A stretch of DNA of 64,000 nt from Phaeodactylibacter xiamenensis (GTDB lineage: Bacteria; Bacteroidota; Bacteroidia; Chitinophagales; Saprospiraceae), in the NCBI RefSeq assembly GCF_000759025.1, contig NZ_JPOS01000020.1:154883-218882 (forward strand), given 5' to 3'. The notes beneath the pieces were generated by a model. The model saw nothing but the letters and a program-made list of their open reading frames with translations, did no database searches and had not been told where the DNA came from. The position numbers and the translations under genes are program-made. This document shows, piece after piece, positions 42,789 to 52,021 of the stretch (positions are counted from its first letter, which is position 1; every line of letters begins with the position of its first letter).

Positions 42789-45059
42789 ATGAGAATATTG
42801 CTACTTGCCTTGTTGTCATTGACAGTGGGGCACGCACTCAAGGCACAAGCCTACAAAAAAGAAGAAGCCAAGGCGTTCTTCGTCAATCAACGGTACGAAG
42901 AAGCGCTTGCTGTGTTAAAAACAGCAGAGTCCCTGGTAGCCAACGACCAGGAAGCGCGCTTCCTACTCGCGGTATCCTATTATCAAACCAACCAACTGGA
43001 AGCCGCGGGACGCTTGTTCCAGTCTATTATCCGTAGTGAAAAGGATCCTTTTCCGGAATGCTGGCTCTACCTGGGGAAGATCCGCCATGCTATGAACCAG
43101 TTTGCAGAAGCAGCGGGTTACTATAAAGACTATTTAAGGCGTATCCGCGCCAATAGCCCCAACCGGAAAATGGTATGGGACGATATCCGCCGCTGCGCAA
43201 CCGGTATGCGGCTGCAGTACCTGCCCTCTGAAGTGTACGCTGAAAACCTGGGGCCCAAAGTGAACACTAACGGCGATGAGTTCGCACCCGTGCCCAGCCC
43301 TAACTTCAGCAATCGGTTGTATTTTTCATCCATGCGCAGCGGTAATTTGGGCGGGCGCAGAGACGAGAATGGAATGCCGGACAGCCGTACCGGACAGTTC
43401 TATAGCGATATTTTTTCCTGCCGTTCTGCTACCGGTGGTGGGGGGAACTGGCAGGAAGTAAGCTCTGTGGGGTACCTGGTCAACAGTACGCGGCACGATG
43501 TGCTCCTGGATTTCAATGCGGACGGTACTGTCCTGTATTTTTTTCAGGGCTGGCACCATGAGGACGCCAAGATTATTGTGGATACTTTCCGCAACGATAA
43601 GGAAGAGCGAACGGTGAGTTCTGATGTTTTCAAAGGGCCTATCAATCCTGCTATTGGTGATGAAGCGTTCTTCTTCGCCAGTGACAACCTGGTTTTCTTC
43701 GCCAGCCGGCGCCCCGGAGGCTACGGTGGGCTTGACCTGTATCGCCTTGAATACAAAAACGGGCAGTGGGGGACTCCTGTCAACCTTGGCCCTCAAATCA
43801 ATACCGCCTATGACGAAACCACGCCCTTTCTGGCCCGGGACCGCATAACCCTGTATTACAGCACCAACCATCCTGATTTTAGTATCGGAGGACTGGATAT
43901 CGTAAAAGCTGTTTTTAACGCCAATTCCGAAACCTGGACCACGCCTGAAAATCTGCTGACGAAGATCAACTCTTCTGAAGATGATGCCTACTTTCGGATC
44001 GCCAAGGACGGCTTCACGGGCTTTTTTGCCTCTTCCCGAAAGGACGGTATGGGACAGCGTGACCTTTATGCCGCTCATTTTGACAACTTTTTGCCGGAGA
44101 TGGAACTCCGTGTGGATGAGTACTACGGGTATGTAGAATCCAGGCTTGTTGAACCCGAAGTAACCGGGCCTCAGGAGGATATGGCTGCTAATCCAGAAGG
44201 GGAATCGCTACCGGCTTTGCCTGAGGAGATCATCACTACTGAAGAGGTGGCGTCAGTGCCAGAAGCAGAAATGTCTGCGGAGCACGAAATTACAGGTGAA
44301 CAGGAGGAGGTTCCTGTTCAGCCTCAGGTGGACGGGGCACCGGAGACCGCTTCTGAGGCAGGCAATGCCGGGCTGTTGTTCCTGCCCCCGATCTACTTCA
44401 GAATGGATACGCCGGAAGCCTTCTCCGCAGATCAGCTTCGGCAACTGCAGACCATCGCAGACACCATGCAAAAACAGGAAGATGCCTACCTGGTTTTAAC
44501 GGCTTACCAGAAAGAGGTTGAAAGTGGCAAAGGCGCAGCAATATTCAAAGGTGCTCAGCAGGCAGAAGCTGTCGCAAAAGCCCTTTTGAAAAAAGGAGTA
44601 CCGAACGACCGTATTTTTATCAGAGGATTGCTTTCTGAAGCAGTAGGTGATCAGGAATGCAGTGTTGATTTTTCATTCTACCTTCCTGAAGGCAAGGCTG
44701 CCACAACCCCTCTTCCAGTCGTAGGTCTCCGGTACGCTAATGCAGTCCCCAGGCATCCTGTTCATCAACGGCTATTGTACAAGGTACAGGTAGGGGCACT
44801 AAGCGGCGCCTATGGCACCAACAGCCTCGATGCGTACGAAGGCGTCATGGTAGAACGGCAGATGGATGGTCCGTATTACCGGTATACGGTAGGTGCTTTT
44901 ACGACTTTTGAAGAGGCGGAGGCGTTTAAGGTGAAGTTGCTCAGGGGCGCCTTTACATCGGCTTACGTAGCAGCGTATATAGATGGGCGGCGTGCCGATC
45001 AGATGCGTGCCCGCAGGCATATCATTGACTTTCCGGACCTCAAGGCGTATACGGATTAA
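42789..45059 (+). CDS. TPR-PD40 envelope protein with degenerate OmpA and SPOR domains
   Basis: 756 residues: signal peptide (1-19), TPR-like helices (about 20-140; VNQRYEEALAVLKTAESLVA), a PD40/WD40-like propeller (about 160-440; LYFSSMRSGNLGGRRDENG, FFASRRPGGYGGLDLYRLEY), an acidic linker (about 445-530), an OmpA-like domain (about 530-650) that lacks the usual Asp and Arg for peptidoglycan, and a C-terminal SPOR domain (about 675-756; YKVQVGALSGAYG). The plan resembles the T9SS component PorE, which anchors the machine to peptidoglycan through OmpA; here SPOR could replace that contact. It has no porP/sprF partner beside it, so a T9SS role is only a possibility. Confidence 0.8.
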   Translation: MRILLLALLSLTVGHALKAQAYKKEEAKAFFVNQRYEEALAVLKTAESLVANDQEARFLLAVSYYQTNQLEAAGRLFQSIIRSEKDPFPECWLYLGKIRHAMNQFAEAAGYYKDYLRRIRANSPNRKMVWDDIRRCATGMRLQYLPSEVYAENLGPKVNTNGDEFAPVPSPNFSNRLYFSSMRSGNLGGRRDENGMPDSRTGQFYSDIFSCRSATGGGGNWQEVSSVGYLVNSTRHDVLLDFNADGTVLYFFQGWHHEDAKIIVDTFRNDKEERTVSSDVFKGPINPAIGDEAFFFASDNLVFFASRRPGGYGGLDLYRLEYKNGQWGTPVNLGPQINTAYDETTPFLARDRITLYYSTNHPDFSIGGLDIVKAVFNANSETWTTPENLLTKINSSEDDAYFRIAKDGFTGFFASSRKDGMGQRDLYAAHFDNFLPEMELRVDEYYGYVESRLVEPEVTGPQEDMAANPEGESLPALPEEIITTEEVASVPEAEMSAEHEITGEQEEVPVQPQVDGAPETASEAGNAGLLFLPPIYFRMDTPEAFSADQLRQLQTIADTMQKQEDAYLVLTAYQKEVESGKGAAIFKGAQQAEAVAKALLKKGVPNDRIFIRGLLSEAVGDQECSVDFSFYLPEGKAATTPLPVVGLRYANAVPRHPVHQRLLYKVQVGALSGAYGTNSLDAYEGVMVERQMDGPYYRYTVGAFTTFEEAEAFKVKLLRGAFTSAYVAAYIDGRRADQMRARRHIIDFPDLKAYTD

Positions 45060-45442
45060 TTCAGCCGGACAGGCGCGATCAGGAAAAAGGTTGGGATAAT
45101 TGCTTTAAAGGTACTGTTGTCCAGTATGTTGACCATCTGAAAGGCACCGTGCATTTTCCCAATGCCTGTCGATAGGTCGCACCAGGAGGCATAGCGATGC
45201 TTGCCCCCCGGCGGCAGGACAGGCTGCTGTCCGATCACACCTTCCCCTTCCACTTCCCGCACATGTCCGTTGGCATCCCAGATAAACCAGTGGCGCCCAA
45301 GTAACTGCACGGTTTCCTTGCTGTTGTTCTCAATGGTGATTTCGTAGGCAAAAATGTAGCGGTGCTGAGCAGGACGGGAATAAGCGGCCTGATAGGAAGG
45401 CTGTACCGTAATCTGAATGCCGTTAGTCGTTTGCGTTGCCAT
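45056..45442 (-). CDS. apaG: ApaG domain protein
   Basis: 128 residues of the ApaG/DUF525 beta-sandwich: NGIQITVQPSYQAAYSRP, FAYEITIENNSKETVQLLGRHW, then the glycine-rich GEGVIGQQPVLPPGGKHRY and MHGAFQMV. In other bacteria the family is linked to Co/Mg resistance and diadenosine tetraphosphate metabolism, with no settled activity. Last gene of yicC-gmk-apaG, starting 2 bases after gmk. Its stop overlaps the convergent TPR-PD40 stop by 3 bases. Confidence 0.92.
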   Translation of the reverse strand: MATQTTNGIQITVQPSYQAAYSRPAQHRYIFAYEITIENNSKETVQLLGRHWFIWDANGHVREVEGEGVIGQQPVLPPGGKHRYASWCDLSTGIGKMHGAFQMVNILDNSTFKAIIPTFFLIAPVRLN

Positions 45443-45444
45443 GT

Positions 45445-46011
45445 CTAGGCTTCCTTTATTGCATCTTCAATAATTTTTTCCGCAGCACGGAGCGCTTGTT
45501 GCAGGTCATCGTTGATGAGTACGATGTCAAAACGGCCCTCATAGGTCATTTCTTCAGCCGCTCTGTCCAGCCGTTTACGGAGATTAGACTCGTCCTCAGT
45601 GCCACGGGCAACCAACCGCTGACGCAGCGCCTCAAGTGAAGGGGGCTTGACGAATACAGCGATTGCCTCCTCGGGGTAGGCTTCCTTAATATTGACTGCA
45701 CCTTTTACATCAATATCGAACACAATATGCTTACCCTTTCCCCATAGCCGCTCCACTTCACTTTTGAGGGTGCCATAGAACAGGCCCTCATATACCTCTT
45801 CCCATTCCACAAAGCCCTCGCTTTTCACTAACTCCGTAAACTGCTTCGGAGAAATAAAATAGTAGTCTTTGCCATCCGTTTCATGCGGCCGTTTGGGCCG
45901 GGTAGTGGCTGAGGTGGAAAAAGACAAATGATCATAGCGCTCAAGGAGATGCCGGACAATAGTAGTTTTGCCAGCTCCTGAAGGCGCGGCAAATAGAAAT
46001 AACTTACTCAT
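45445..46011 (-). CDS. gmk: Guanylate kinase
   Basis: 188 residues. Phosphorylates GMP to GDP with ATP. P-loop FAAPSGAGKTTIVRHLLER, the GMP-binding STSATTRPKRPHETDGKDYYF, and VFDIDVKGAVNIKEAYP. All family residues are present at standard length. The start codon overlaps the yicC stop (ATGA), so they are translationally coupled. Confidence 0.96.
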   Translation of the reverse strand: MSKLFLFAAPSGAGKTTIVRHLLERYDHLSFSTSATTRPKRPHETDGKDYYFISPKQFTELVKSEGFVEWEEVYEGLFYGTLKSEVERLWGKGKHIVFDIDVKGAVNIKEAYPEEAIAVFVKPPSLEALRQRLVARGTEDESNLRKRLDRAAEEMTYEGRFDIVLINDDLQQALRAAEKIIEDAIKEA

Positions 46012-46883
46012 ACGGTGTTGGCCACTTGTTCTTTAACTTTTTCTAACTCGTCCTTCATCTCTACTACCAGCTTTTGGATGCTGGAAGAATAGGCTTTGGC
46101 ACCCATAGTGTTGATCTCCCGGCCCATCTCCTGGCTGATGAAGCTTAATTTCCGGCCCTTGAGGGGCTGCTTTTTGTTGAGTTCCTCAATAAAGTACTTA
46201 CAGTGCTGTTCGAGGCGGACTTTCTCTTCCGTGATATCAATTTTTTCGAGATAGAACAGTATCTCCTGCTCGAAGCGGCTGTCGTCTACTTTGTCCTTGC
46301 CCAGGTGCTCATCCAAACTTTGCCGCATACGCTGCCTCAGTTTAGTCACGCGCTCTTCCTCCTCCGGGTCCAATTGCTGGAGCAGGCTGGAGATGTTTTC
46401 AACGCGTAGTTGCAGATCCTCCTTCATGGCATTGCCCTCGGCGGTGCGGAAAGCGGTGAACTTCTCTATCGCGTCATTCAGCGCGGTTTTCATGGCAGAC
46501 CACTCCTCTTCGTCTATGCTGTCAGCCGCAGTCGCCACTACAGAGGGCAGCCGTAGAATAGCCTGCAGCATATCGCCATCCGGTATGTTGAGTTCGGAAG
46601 AAAGGCGGCTCAGCTCCCGGTGGTATTTGCGGAAGAGCGGTTCGTTGAGGCCGTACTCCTCATCCCCGCTATCAGAAGCTACTTCGATATTGACCTCTAT
46701 TTTGCCCCGGTGCACCCGGTCGGAGATGAGCTTGCGGAGTTCATGCTCTTTTTCCCGGTAGTTTTGAGGTATTTTGGCCCTGATATCAGTGTATTTACTA
46801 TTGAGAGACCGGAGCTCTACATTGATGGTTTTATCCTTAAAGGGATGTGACACGCGGCCGTAGCCTGTCATTGATAGCAGCAT
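46008..46883 (-). CDS. YicC family endoribonuclease
   Basis: 291 residues. Begins MLLSMTGYGRVSHPFKDKTI, the family hallmark, with NVELRSLNSKYTDIRAKIPQ and, near the end, LSFISQEMGREINTMGAKAY, both strongly conserved; the middle is a coiled coil. YicC/YloC proteins are recently described endoribonucleases or adaptors for RNA turnover. The frame is open to 47030, but that extension covers the promoter and is not protein-like. First gene of yicC-gmk-apaG. Confidence 0.93.
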   Translation of the reverse strand: MLLSMTGYGRVSHPFKDKTINVELRSLNSKYTDIRAKIPQNYREKEHELRKLISDRVHRGKIEVNIEVASDSGDEEYGLNEPLFRKYHRELSRLSSELNIPDGDMLQAILRLPSVVATAADSIDEEEWSAMKTALNDAIEKFTAFRTAEGNAMKEDLQLRVENISSLLQQLDPEEEERVTKLRQRMRQSLDEHLGKDKVDDSRFEQEILFYLEKIDITEEKVRLEQHCKYFIEELNKKQPLKGRKLSFISQEMGREINTMGAKAYSSSIQKLVVEMKDELEKVKEQVANTV

Positions 46884-46945
46884 AGAAATAAGTTTAGGCT
46901 TTAAGCCCGGAAGGTAGGCTAATACAGCCGCAATTTTGCAATGTG

Positions 46946-46953
46946 CAAAGATA
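46946..46953 (-). promoter_or_regulatory. -7 promoter element of the yicC-gmk-apaG operon
   Basis: Minus strand TATCTTTG matches TAnnTTTG exactly, 62 bases before the yicC ATG; T-rich sequence lies upstream. Since it lies inside the upstream extension of the yicC frame it argues for the start at 46883. Confidence 0.5.
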
Positions 46954-47122
46954 AAGAAAGGAATGGAAAAGTCATTTTTTGCTGTAACCAGTTGAGCGCG
47001 AACCAAAAAAAGTAAAAATAAACCAAACATTTATTTTCGATTAAAAAAATAAATACCGAGCTTTGCCCTTCGTTTTGAAAAAGCAAGAATTGCTATAACT
47101 GACTATAAACCAAGAACTAACG

Positions 47123-47431
47123 ATGAGAAAAGCTGATTTGGTTGCAGCAATTTCAGAGAAAACAGGTGTGCCAAAGGTAGACGTGTTGGTTACCTTGGAG
47201 ACTTTCTTCAAAGAAGTGAAAGGCAGCCTTTCTGATGGTGAGAACGTGTATATCCGCGGTTTTGGCTCTTTCGTGATTAAAAAGCGCGCCAAAAAAATCG
47301 GTCGCCATATCAAGAAGAATATCGCCATAGAAATCCCTGAGCATTATATCCCTTCATTCAAGCCGGCGAAGGTTTTCGTGGAGCAGGTGAAAGAAAATGT
47401 GGATGCGCTCCCGGATGAAGATACAAAATAA
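47123..47431 (+). CDS. HU-family DNA-binding protein
   Basis: 102 residues. Starts MRKADLVAAISEKTGVPKVD with the HU dimerisation helices, then VYIRGFGSFVIKKRAKKIGR and the beta arm. The arm tip lacks the usual RNPQTG: here it reads KKIGRHIKKNIAIEIPEHYI, normal for the Bacteroidota branch (RNI..N). It has a C-terminal acidic tail. Bends DNA and packs the nucleoid. A weak promoter-like TTTTC(19)GAGCTTTG lies before it, and the TPR lipoprotein follows 11 bases after its stop. Confidence 0.93.
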   Translation: MRKADLVAAISEKTGVPKVDVLVTLETFFKEVKGSLSDGENVYIRGFGSFVIKKRAKKIGRHIKKNIAIEIPEHYIPSFKPAKVFVEQVKENVDALPDEDTK

Positions 47432-47442
47432 CTTTTGCTGAT

Positions 47443-48231
47443 ATGACAAAGCTTCAGTGGGCGGTCATCGCCGGGGCATTAGCCTTGTTTCTGGTACTCT
47501 ACCTGGGCTGCGACCGAAAACCTGAAGATATCGCAAGTCTGGAAACGTCCAGAGCACTATCGGTTGAAAGTACAGACATTAATTTGGTCATTCAGGAAGC
47601 TAAAGCAGTGCTTGAGCCTGCTCAGCGCTCGATGATTTCGGGCCTTGAGCAAGACCTGGAGTCTTCACTTGAAGACAGCATCCGGGTAGGCTTGTACAAG
47701 GAGCTCTCCGGGGAATGGTATCAATTGCAGCGTTTCTCCATCGCCGGCCACTATGCGCAGCAGGTGGCTGAGGTGGAAAATAACGAGGGGGCATGGTCCA
47801 TCGCAGGGACTACCTACTCTATCTGTACACAGCGTACGACAGAGGAGCGGATAAAGTCTTTTTGTTCGAAACGGGCAATACAGGCTTTTGAAAATGCCAT
47901 TTCCCTGAATCCGGAAAACCTGGCCAATCGGGTTAACCTGGCGCTGACTTATACCAATAATCCGCCGGAAGACAACCCAATGAAAGGGGTGCTGATGTTG
48001 AGAGAACTCAACCAAGAGCAGCCTGACAATGTTTTAGTACTTAATGCCCTTGGCCGGCTATCTATTCGTACCGGGCAGTTTGAGAATGCCGTCAAACGCC
48101 TGGAGGCCGCTTTGAAAGCTGACTCGCAGAACGTGACAACCATTTGTTTACTGGCTCAAGCTTATGAAGGCGCCGGAAATGCTGAGCAGGCTAATGCATT
48201 TGCTGAGCAGTGCCGGCAACTGAGACAGTAA
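47443..48231 (+). CDS. TPR-repeat lipoprotein-like protein
   Basis: 262 residues. An N-terminal hydrophobic segment (about 5-22) ends in LYLGCDR, a likely lipid attachment Cys or membrane anchor, followed by TPR-type helical hairpins (about 95-262), the clearest being LNPENLANRVNLALTY and NALGRLSIRTGQFENAVKRL and the last one AQAYEGAGNAEQANAFAEQC. It would be a periplasmic scaffold. Genes of this kind often stand behind HU in the phylum; the gap of 11 bases suggests co-transcription. Partner unknown. Confidence 0.82.
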   Translation: MTKLQWAVIAGALALFLVLYLGCDRKPEDIASLETSRALSVESTDINLVIQEAKAVLEPAQRSMISGLEQDLESSLEDSIRVGLYKELSGEWYQLQRFSIAGHYAQQVAEVENNEGAWSIAGTTYSICTQRTTEERIKSFCSKRAIQAFENAISLNPENLANRVNLALTYTNNPPEDNPMKGVLMLRELNQEQPDNVLVLNALGRLSIRTGQFENAVKRLEAALKADSQNVTTICLLAQAYEGAGNAEQANAFAEQCRQLRQ

Positions 48232-48277
48232 TTATCATTAAATATTTGATTTTTTCATTTTTAAAAGGATTCTGACT

Positions 48278-48373
48278 ATGCCTTGTGGAAAGAAGAGAAA
48301 AAGACATAAGATCGCAACGCACAAACGTAAAAAGCGCTTGCGCAAGAATCGTCATAAGAAGAAGAATAAGTAA
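48278..48373 (+). CDS. Small basic COX24/AURKAIP1-like protein (31 residues)
   Basis: A complete frame too short for routine ORF finding. The product is almost all basic: MPCGKKRKRHKIATHKRKKR and then LRKNRHKKKNK. The motif KKRKRHKxxTHKRKKRLRKNRHK is characteristic of the COX24/AURKAIP1 domain, known in mitochondria as ribosomal protein mS38 and conserved as a tiny gene in Bacteroidota. It probably binds the ribosomal small subunit RNA. It follows the TPR gene by 46 bases and precedes a perfect 12-bp hairpin. Very short length limits certainty on its mechanism, not on its existence. Confidence 0.85.
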   Translation: MPCGKKRKRHKIATHKRKKRLRKNRHKKKNK

Positions 48374-48386
48374 GTGATTTTCGGTT

Positions 48387-48422
48387 GCTTCCGGAGTCTG
48401 GCCTGTGCCTGACTCCGGAAGC
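48387..48422 (+). terminator. Perfect 12-bp hairpin after the COX24-like gene
   Basis: GCTTCCGGAGTC (48387-48398) pairs with GACTCCGGAAGC (48411-48422), loop of 12, 13 bases past the stop. It lacks a T-run. Confidence 0.6.
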
Positions 48423-48906
48423 GGTGTATTCAGGCGTGGTATTGTACATCAGCTATGCCGGATGAAGTTGGGGAGCCGTCATTCAAATACGGCCCGTCGC
48501 CTCATACCCTTTCAGCTGTAATAACCGCTGATCCACTTCAGGTTAGTGCCTCAGATTATACATGAGGTGCTGGCAGAAGAAAGAAAAAACTTCTTTGACA
48601 GGTTACAGGCCCAAAAGTATAGCCCGAATCGAAAGAGCGGCTACCGGAGAGCTTGTATAATAGGATACTTTAGAGCTGCAGAGAACGACACGGCGCAGTA
48701 GGCGCGTGTTAGCAAGAAGATATTTTGCCTCTAATCAGGCTCCTTTTATGAAGACAAAGCAGCTTCCTTCCTGTTAAAGCAGACCTAACTTTACGATAAA
48801 TGAGCCCAAAGCTTTTATGCTCTGCCTTTATTAACATCAAAGGCACTTTATAATTGGCTTAGGGTGACACTTCAACGGTTCTTTTCCACTGCTGTTCGTA
48901 TCTCGC
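48423..48906. other. Intergenic region before RNase E/G, no gene recognised
   Basis: About 480 bases without a coding frame of quality and without tRNA or known RNA motifs that I can see. It may hold a long leader or small RNA; nothing specific is supported. Confidence 0.5.
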
Positions 48907-48934
48907 TTGATCGCTGAGACCGAGTTTATCTTTG
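48907..48934 (+). promoter_or_regulatory. Candidate promoter of the RNase E/G gene
   Basis: TTG (48907-48909), 17-base spacer, TATCTTTG (48927-48934), a full TAnnTTTG match. It predicts a leader of about 70 bases before the ATG at 49012; RNase E genes in other bacteria are self-regulated through the leader. Confidence 0.5.
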
Positions 48935-49011
48935 ACTTCTGCCCGTGCCGGGCGGTTGCCGCTACCTTGGTATAAGGCGAGCCCCGAGAGTTCAGGCAGG
49001 AGCCCAAAAAC

Positions 49012-50568
49012 ATGACCGTGGAAAAAGAACTTATCATCAATTCCACCCCCACGGAGGTTCAAATTGCGTTGCTTGAAAACGGAAAACTGGTAGAAATCCA
49101 CTATCAGAAAACCAACGACAATTTTACCGTAGGGGACATTTTCGTAGGGCGTATCAAACGCCTCATGCCTGGCCTGAATGCCGCTTTTGTGGATATCGGG
49201 CACCCTAAAGACGCCTTCCTGCACTACACTGATTTGGGCCCCAAGCTCAAGTCGCTGCTCAAATTCACGAATGGTGCGATGTCAGGCGGGGTCAATACTC
49301 ATACACTTGACAACTTCAAGATGGAGCCGGATATCATCAAAACCGGTAAAGTCGATCAGGTGCTTAGTAAGAAGCAGCCTATCCTGGTTCAGGTGCTTAA
49401 AGAGCCGATCTCCACCAAAGGGCCGCGCCTGAGTTGTGAGCTGACACTGCCGGGGCGCTATATCGTCCTCACGCCATTCTCCAACGTCGTGGCTGTTTCC
49501 AAAAAAATCAGTAATGCCGAAGAGCGTAAACGCCTCCACCTCCTGGTAGAGAGTATCCGGCCGAAGAGCTTTGGCGTAATTGTGCGCACAGCGGCTGAAG
49601 GCAAGAAAGTGGCGGACCTGCACGAAGAGATCATTCAGATCATGCAGAGCTGGGAGGATATTCACAAACAGCTCCACAAGGCCAAGCCGCCTTTGAAACT
49701 CCTCAGCGAACTGGATAAAACCTCGAGTATACTGAGGGACGTACTGACGGACTCCTTCAACCGGATTGTAGTCAACGACAAGCAGATGTACCAAAACATC
49801 CGGGGCTACCTCGAGAATATATCTCCGGAGCAGGTCAAGATTGTCAATTTACACCGGACCAATAAGCCTGTTTTTGATGCCCACGGTGTAACCAAACAGA
49901 TCAAAGCATCCTTTGGCAAAACGGCTACTATGCCAAGTGGGGCTTACCTCGTCATTGAGCACACCGAAGCTATGCACGTTATTGACGTGAACAGCGGGCA
50001 CAAAATGGGCAGCTCAAAGCAGGAAGATACCGTCATGCGGGTCAACCTGGAAGCAGCAGAAGAGATTGCACGGCAGTTGCGCCTGCGGGACATCGGTGGT
50101 ATCATTATTATCGACTTCATCGATATGCGCAAGGCTGAGCAGCGCAAAGAGCTCGTCAAGGCCATGCGGCAGTTTATGAAGAAAGACCGCGCTCAGCATA
50201 CGATTTTGCCCCTGAGCAAATTCGGGCTGATGCAGATTACCCGTCAGCGGGTGCGGCCGGAGGTCAATATCAGCACTTCTGAAGTCTGCCCAACCTGCAA
50301 CGGTACCGGAAAGATCAATGCTTCCCTGCTGATTTATGACGAGATCGAGCGCGACCTGAACTTCATCGTTCAGTCCCGGCCAAAGTCGAAAATCAAACTA
50401 CTGGTACACCCCTTCATTGAGGCTTACCTCAAGAAAGGGCTCCCAAGCGTGCAAATGCGCTGGTACATGAATTACTACAAGTGGGTGCGTATTCAGGCGA
50501 ATAATGATTTCCACCTGACCAAGTACAAGTTCTACGATGAGAACGAGGATGAAATCCGACTGAACTAA
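49012..50568 (+). CDS. rng: Rne/Rng family ribonuclease
   Basis: 518 residues: short RNase E/G with an S1 domain near the N-terminus (about 38-100; GDIFVGRIKRLMPGLNAAFV), an RNase H-like/sensor region, the catalytic Asp pair in HVIDVNSGH and IIIIDFIDM, and a zinc-link CPTCNGTGK. Endonuclease that starts mRNA turnover and matures rRNA and tRNA. It has no long C-terminal degradosome scaffold, so it is closer to RNase G. A terminator-like hairpin follows directly. Confidence 0.95.
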   Translation: MTVEKELIINSTPTEVQIALLENGKLVEIHYQKTNDNFTVGDIFVGRIKRLMPGLNAAFVDIGHPKDAFLHYTDLGPKLKSLLKFTNGAMSGGVNTHTLDNFKMEPDIIKTGKVDQVLSKKQPILVQVLKEPISTKGPRLSCELTLPGRYIVLTPFSNVVAVSKKISNAEERKRLHLLVESIRPKSFGVIVRTAAEGKKVADLHEEIIQIMQSWEDIHKQLHKAKPPLKLLSELDKTSSILRDVLTDSFNRIVVNDKQMYQNIRGYLENISPEQVKIVNLHRTNKPVFDAHGVTKQIKASFGKTATMPSGAYLVIEHTEAMHVIDVNSGHKMGSSKQEDTVMRVNLEAAEEIARQLRLRDIGGIIIIDFIDMRKAEQRKELVKAMRQFMKKDRAQHTILPLSKFGLMQITRQRVRPEVNISTSEVCPTCNGTGKINASLLIYDEIERDLNFIVQSRPKSKIKLLVHPFIEAYLKKGLPSVQMRWYMNYYKWVRIQANNDFHLTKYKFYDENEDEIRLN

Positions 50569-50576
50569 GAACGGGT

Positions 50577-50612
50577 AAAAGGTGGAGTGGTAAAATGCTT
50601 CACCTTTTGTAT
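50577..50612 (+). terminator. Intrinsic terminator after RNase E/G
   Basis: AAAAGGTG (50577-50584) pairs with CACCTTTT (50601-50608), followed by TGTATTTTA, 8 bases beyond the stop. Confidence 0.65.
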
Positions 50613-50642
50613 TTTACCTTTATAACGCCAAAACATAAGACC

Positions 50643-51992
50643 ATGCATAAGTTACTGTCTTCCATATGGATACTATGCCTGTTTACTCTTGCAGCGCCGG
50701 CTCAGGAAGTCGTGGTAGAAGTAAATCTGGCCGGTTGCCAGGAACCGCTGGCCCTCCTGAAGTTTGACGGCAGCAAGTTCTATCCGGTCCAATCAGTAGA
50801 GAAAACCGGAGAGGATCAGTATCAGGTCCGTTTGCCAAAGCAGGAAACAAGCTTCTTCTACATCGGGACCAGCCGCAGCAATATGATCCCACTCCTGCTT
50901 GGTGAGGAGGACACCATACGCTTGTCTGGCAGCTGCCTTAAAATCCGGACTGCCGCAGTTGGTGACTCTCCATTGAATACGAACTATCAGGAGCTGAAGA
51001 CAGAAATCAATGCCCTCAAGCAGGAAGGCGCAGGGTTGATCCGCCGTTACCAGTCCAAACGGGACAGTGCAGGTAAGGCTGCAGTCGTTGCTGATATGGA
51101 AGCCCTGGACGAAAAAAAGCTGGCCCTGCTGGCCCGCGCTGAAAAACAACACCCTTTGTTTGGCCCTATTGTGCGACTGAACACCTATCTGAGCTACCAC
51201 AACCACCCGGAAGGGTACGGTAATGAAATTGAATACTTCGCCAACGAGTTTTTTGGCCTTGTAGACTTTTCCCAGCCGGTATACGGACAGTTGCCCTGGA
51301 CCTTCGAAAAGTTCCAGGAATATGCCACCACGCTGGCGAGCATTGGTATTAATGCGGAACGGCAGCAGCAGTTTATCGAGGGGGCAATGTCCGGCATAGC
51401 GCCTGGCTCACCGGCACACAAGCTGGCGCTCTCCGGGGTCGTGGCAGGACTTAAGCAAAGGAACAGCCAAAGCTTTGCTCACTTCGCACAGGCGTTTATT
51501 GACGTTTACAAAGAGAAAGATCCGGATGCGGCAGCGAGCATGTATGCGGAGATCGAACAGGTGAAAAACCTGATGAAAGGCGGCAGTGCGCCGGACTTTT
51601 CGCAGAATAGCCCCGAGGGTGAGCCACTGAGCCTTTCGGATTTCAGGGGGAAGGTTGTTCTGCTCGATTTTTGGGCAAGCTGGTGCGGACCCTGCCGACG
51701 GGAGAACCCCAACGTGGTGAAAGTATACGAAAAATACAAGGATAAAGGCTTCGAGATACTGGGCATCAGCCTGGACCGGGACCGCGATAAGTGGCTGGCT
51801 GCTATTGAAGCTGATGGACTAACCTGGCCTCACGTAAGTGATCTGAAAGGCTGGCAGAACGAAGTCGCCCAACTGTATGGAGTGCGTTCTATCCCCCACA
51901 CCGTGCTTGTTGACGCTGAGGGCAGCGTCATTGCCAACAAACTTCGTGCAGAAGCCCTGGAAATCAAACTGGCTGAAATCTTTGGAGAATAG
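50643..51992 (+). CDS. TlpA-like periplasmic thioredoxin with N-terminal DUF4369-like part
   Basis: 449 residues. Signal peptide (1-20, MHKLLSSIWILCLFTLAAPA), an N-terminal beta domain (about 22-110) resembling DUF4369, a helical middle (about 110-300) and a C-terminal thioredoxin/AhpC fold (about 310-449). The active site is WCGPC (Trp347, Cys348, Cys351) followed by RRENP; the cis-proline lies in VRSIPHTVLVD. It would be a membrane-near thiol-disulfide oxidoreductase in the periplasm. The frame begins at 50595, but the ATG at 50643 starts the signal peptide. Client proteins are unknown. Confidence 0.9.
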   Translation: MHKLLSSIWILCLFTLAAPAQEVVVEVNLAGCQEPLALLKFDGSKFYPVQSVEKTGEDQYQVRLPKQETSFFYIGTSRSNMIPLLLGEEDTIRLSGSCLKIRTAAVGDSPLNTNYQELKTEINALKQEGAGLIRRYQSKRDSAGKAAVVADMEALDEKKLALLARAEKQHPLFGPIVRLNTYLSYHNHPEGYGNEIEYFANEFFGLVDFSQPVYGQLPWTFEKFQEYATTLASIGINAERQQQFIEGAMSGIAPGSPAHKLALSGVVAGLKQRNSQSFAHFAQAFIDVYKEKDPDAAASMYAEIEQVKNLMKGGSAPDFSQNSPEGEPLSLSDFRGKVVLLDFWASWCGPCRRENPNVVKVYEKYKDKGFEILGISLDRDRDKWLAAIEADGLTWPHVSDLKGWQNEVAQLYGVRSIPHTVLVDAEGSVIANKLRAEALEIKLAEIFGE

Positions 51993-52021
51993 CCCTTCCT
52001 ACAAAATGCTAAAAAATAAAC

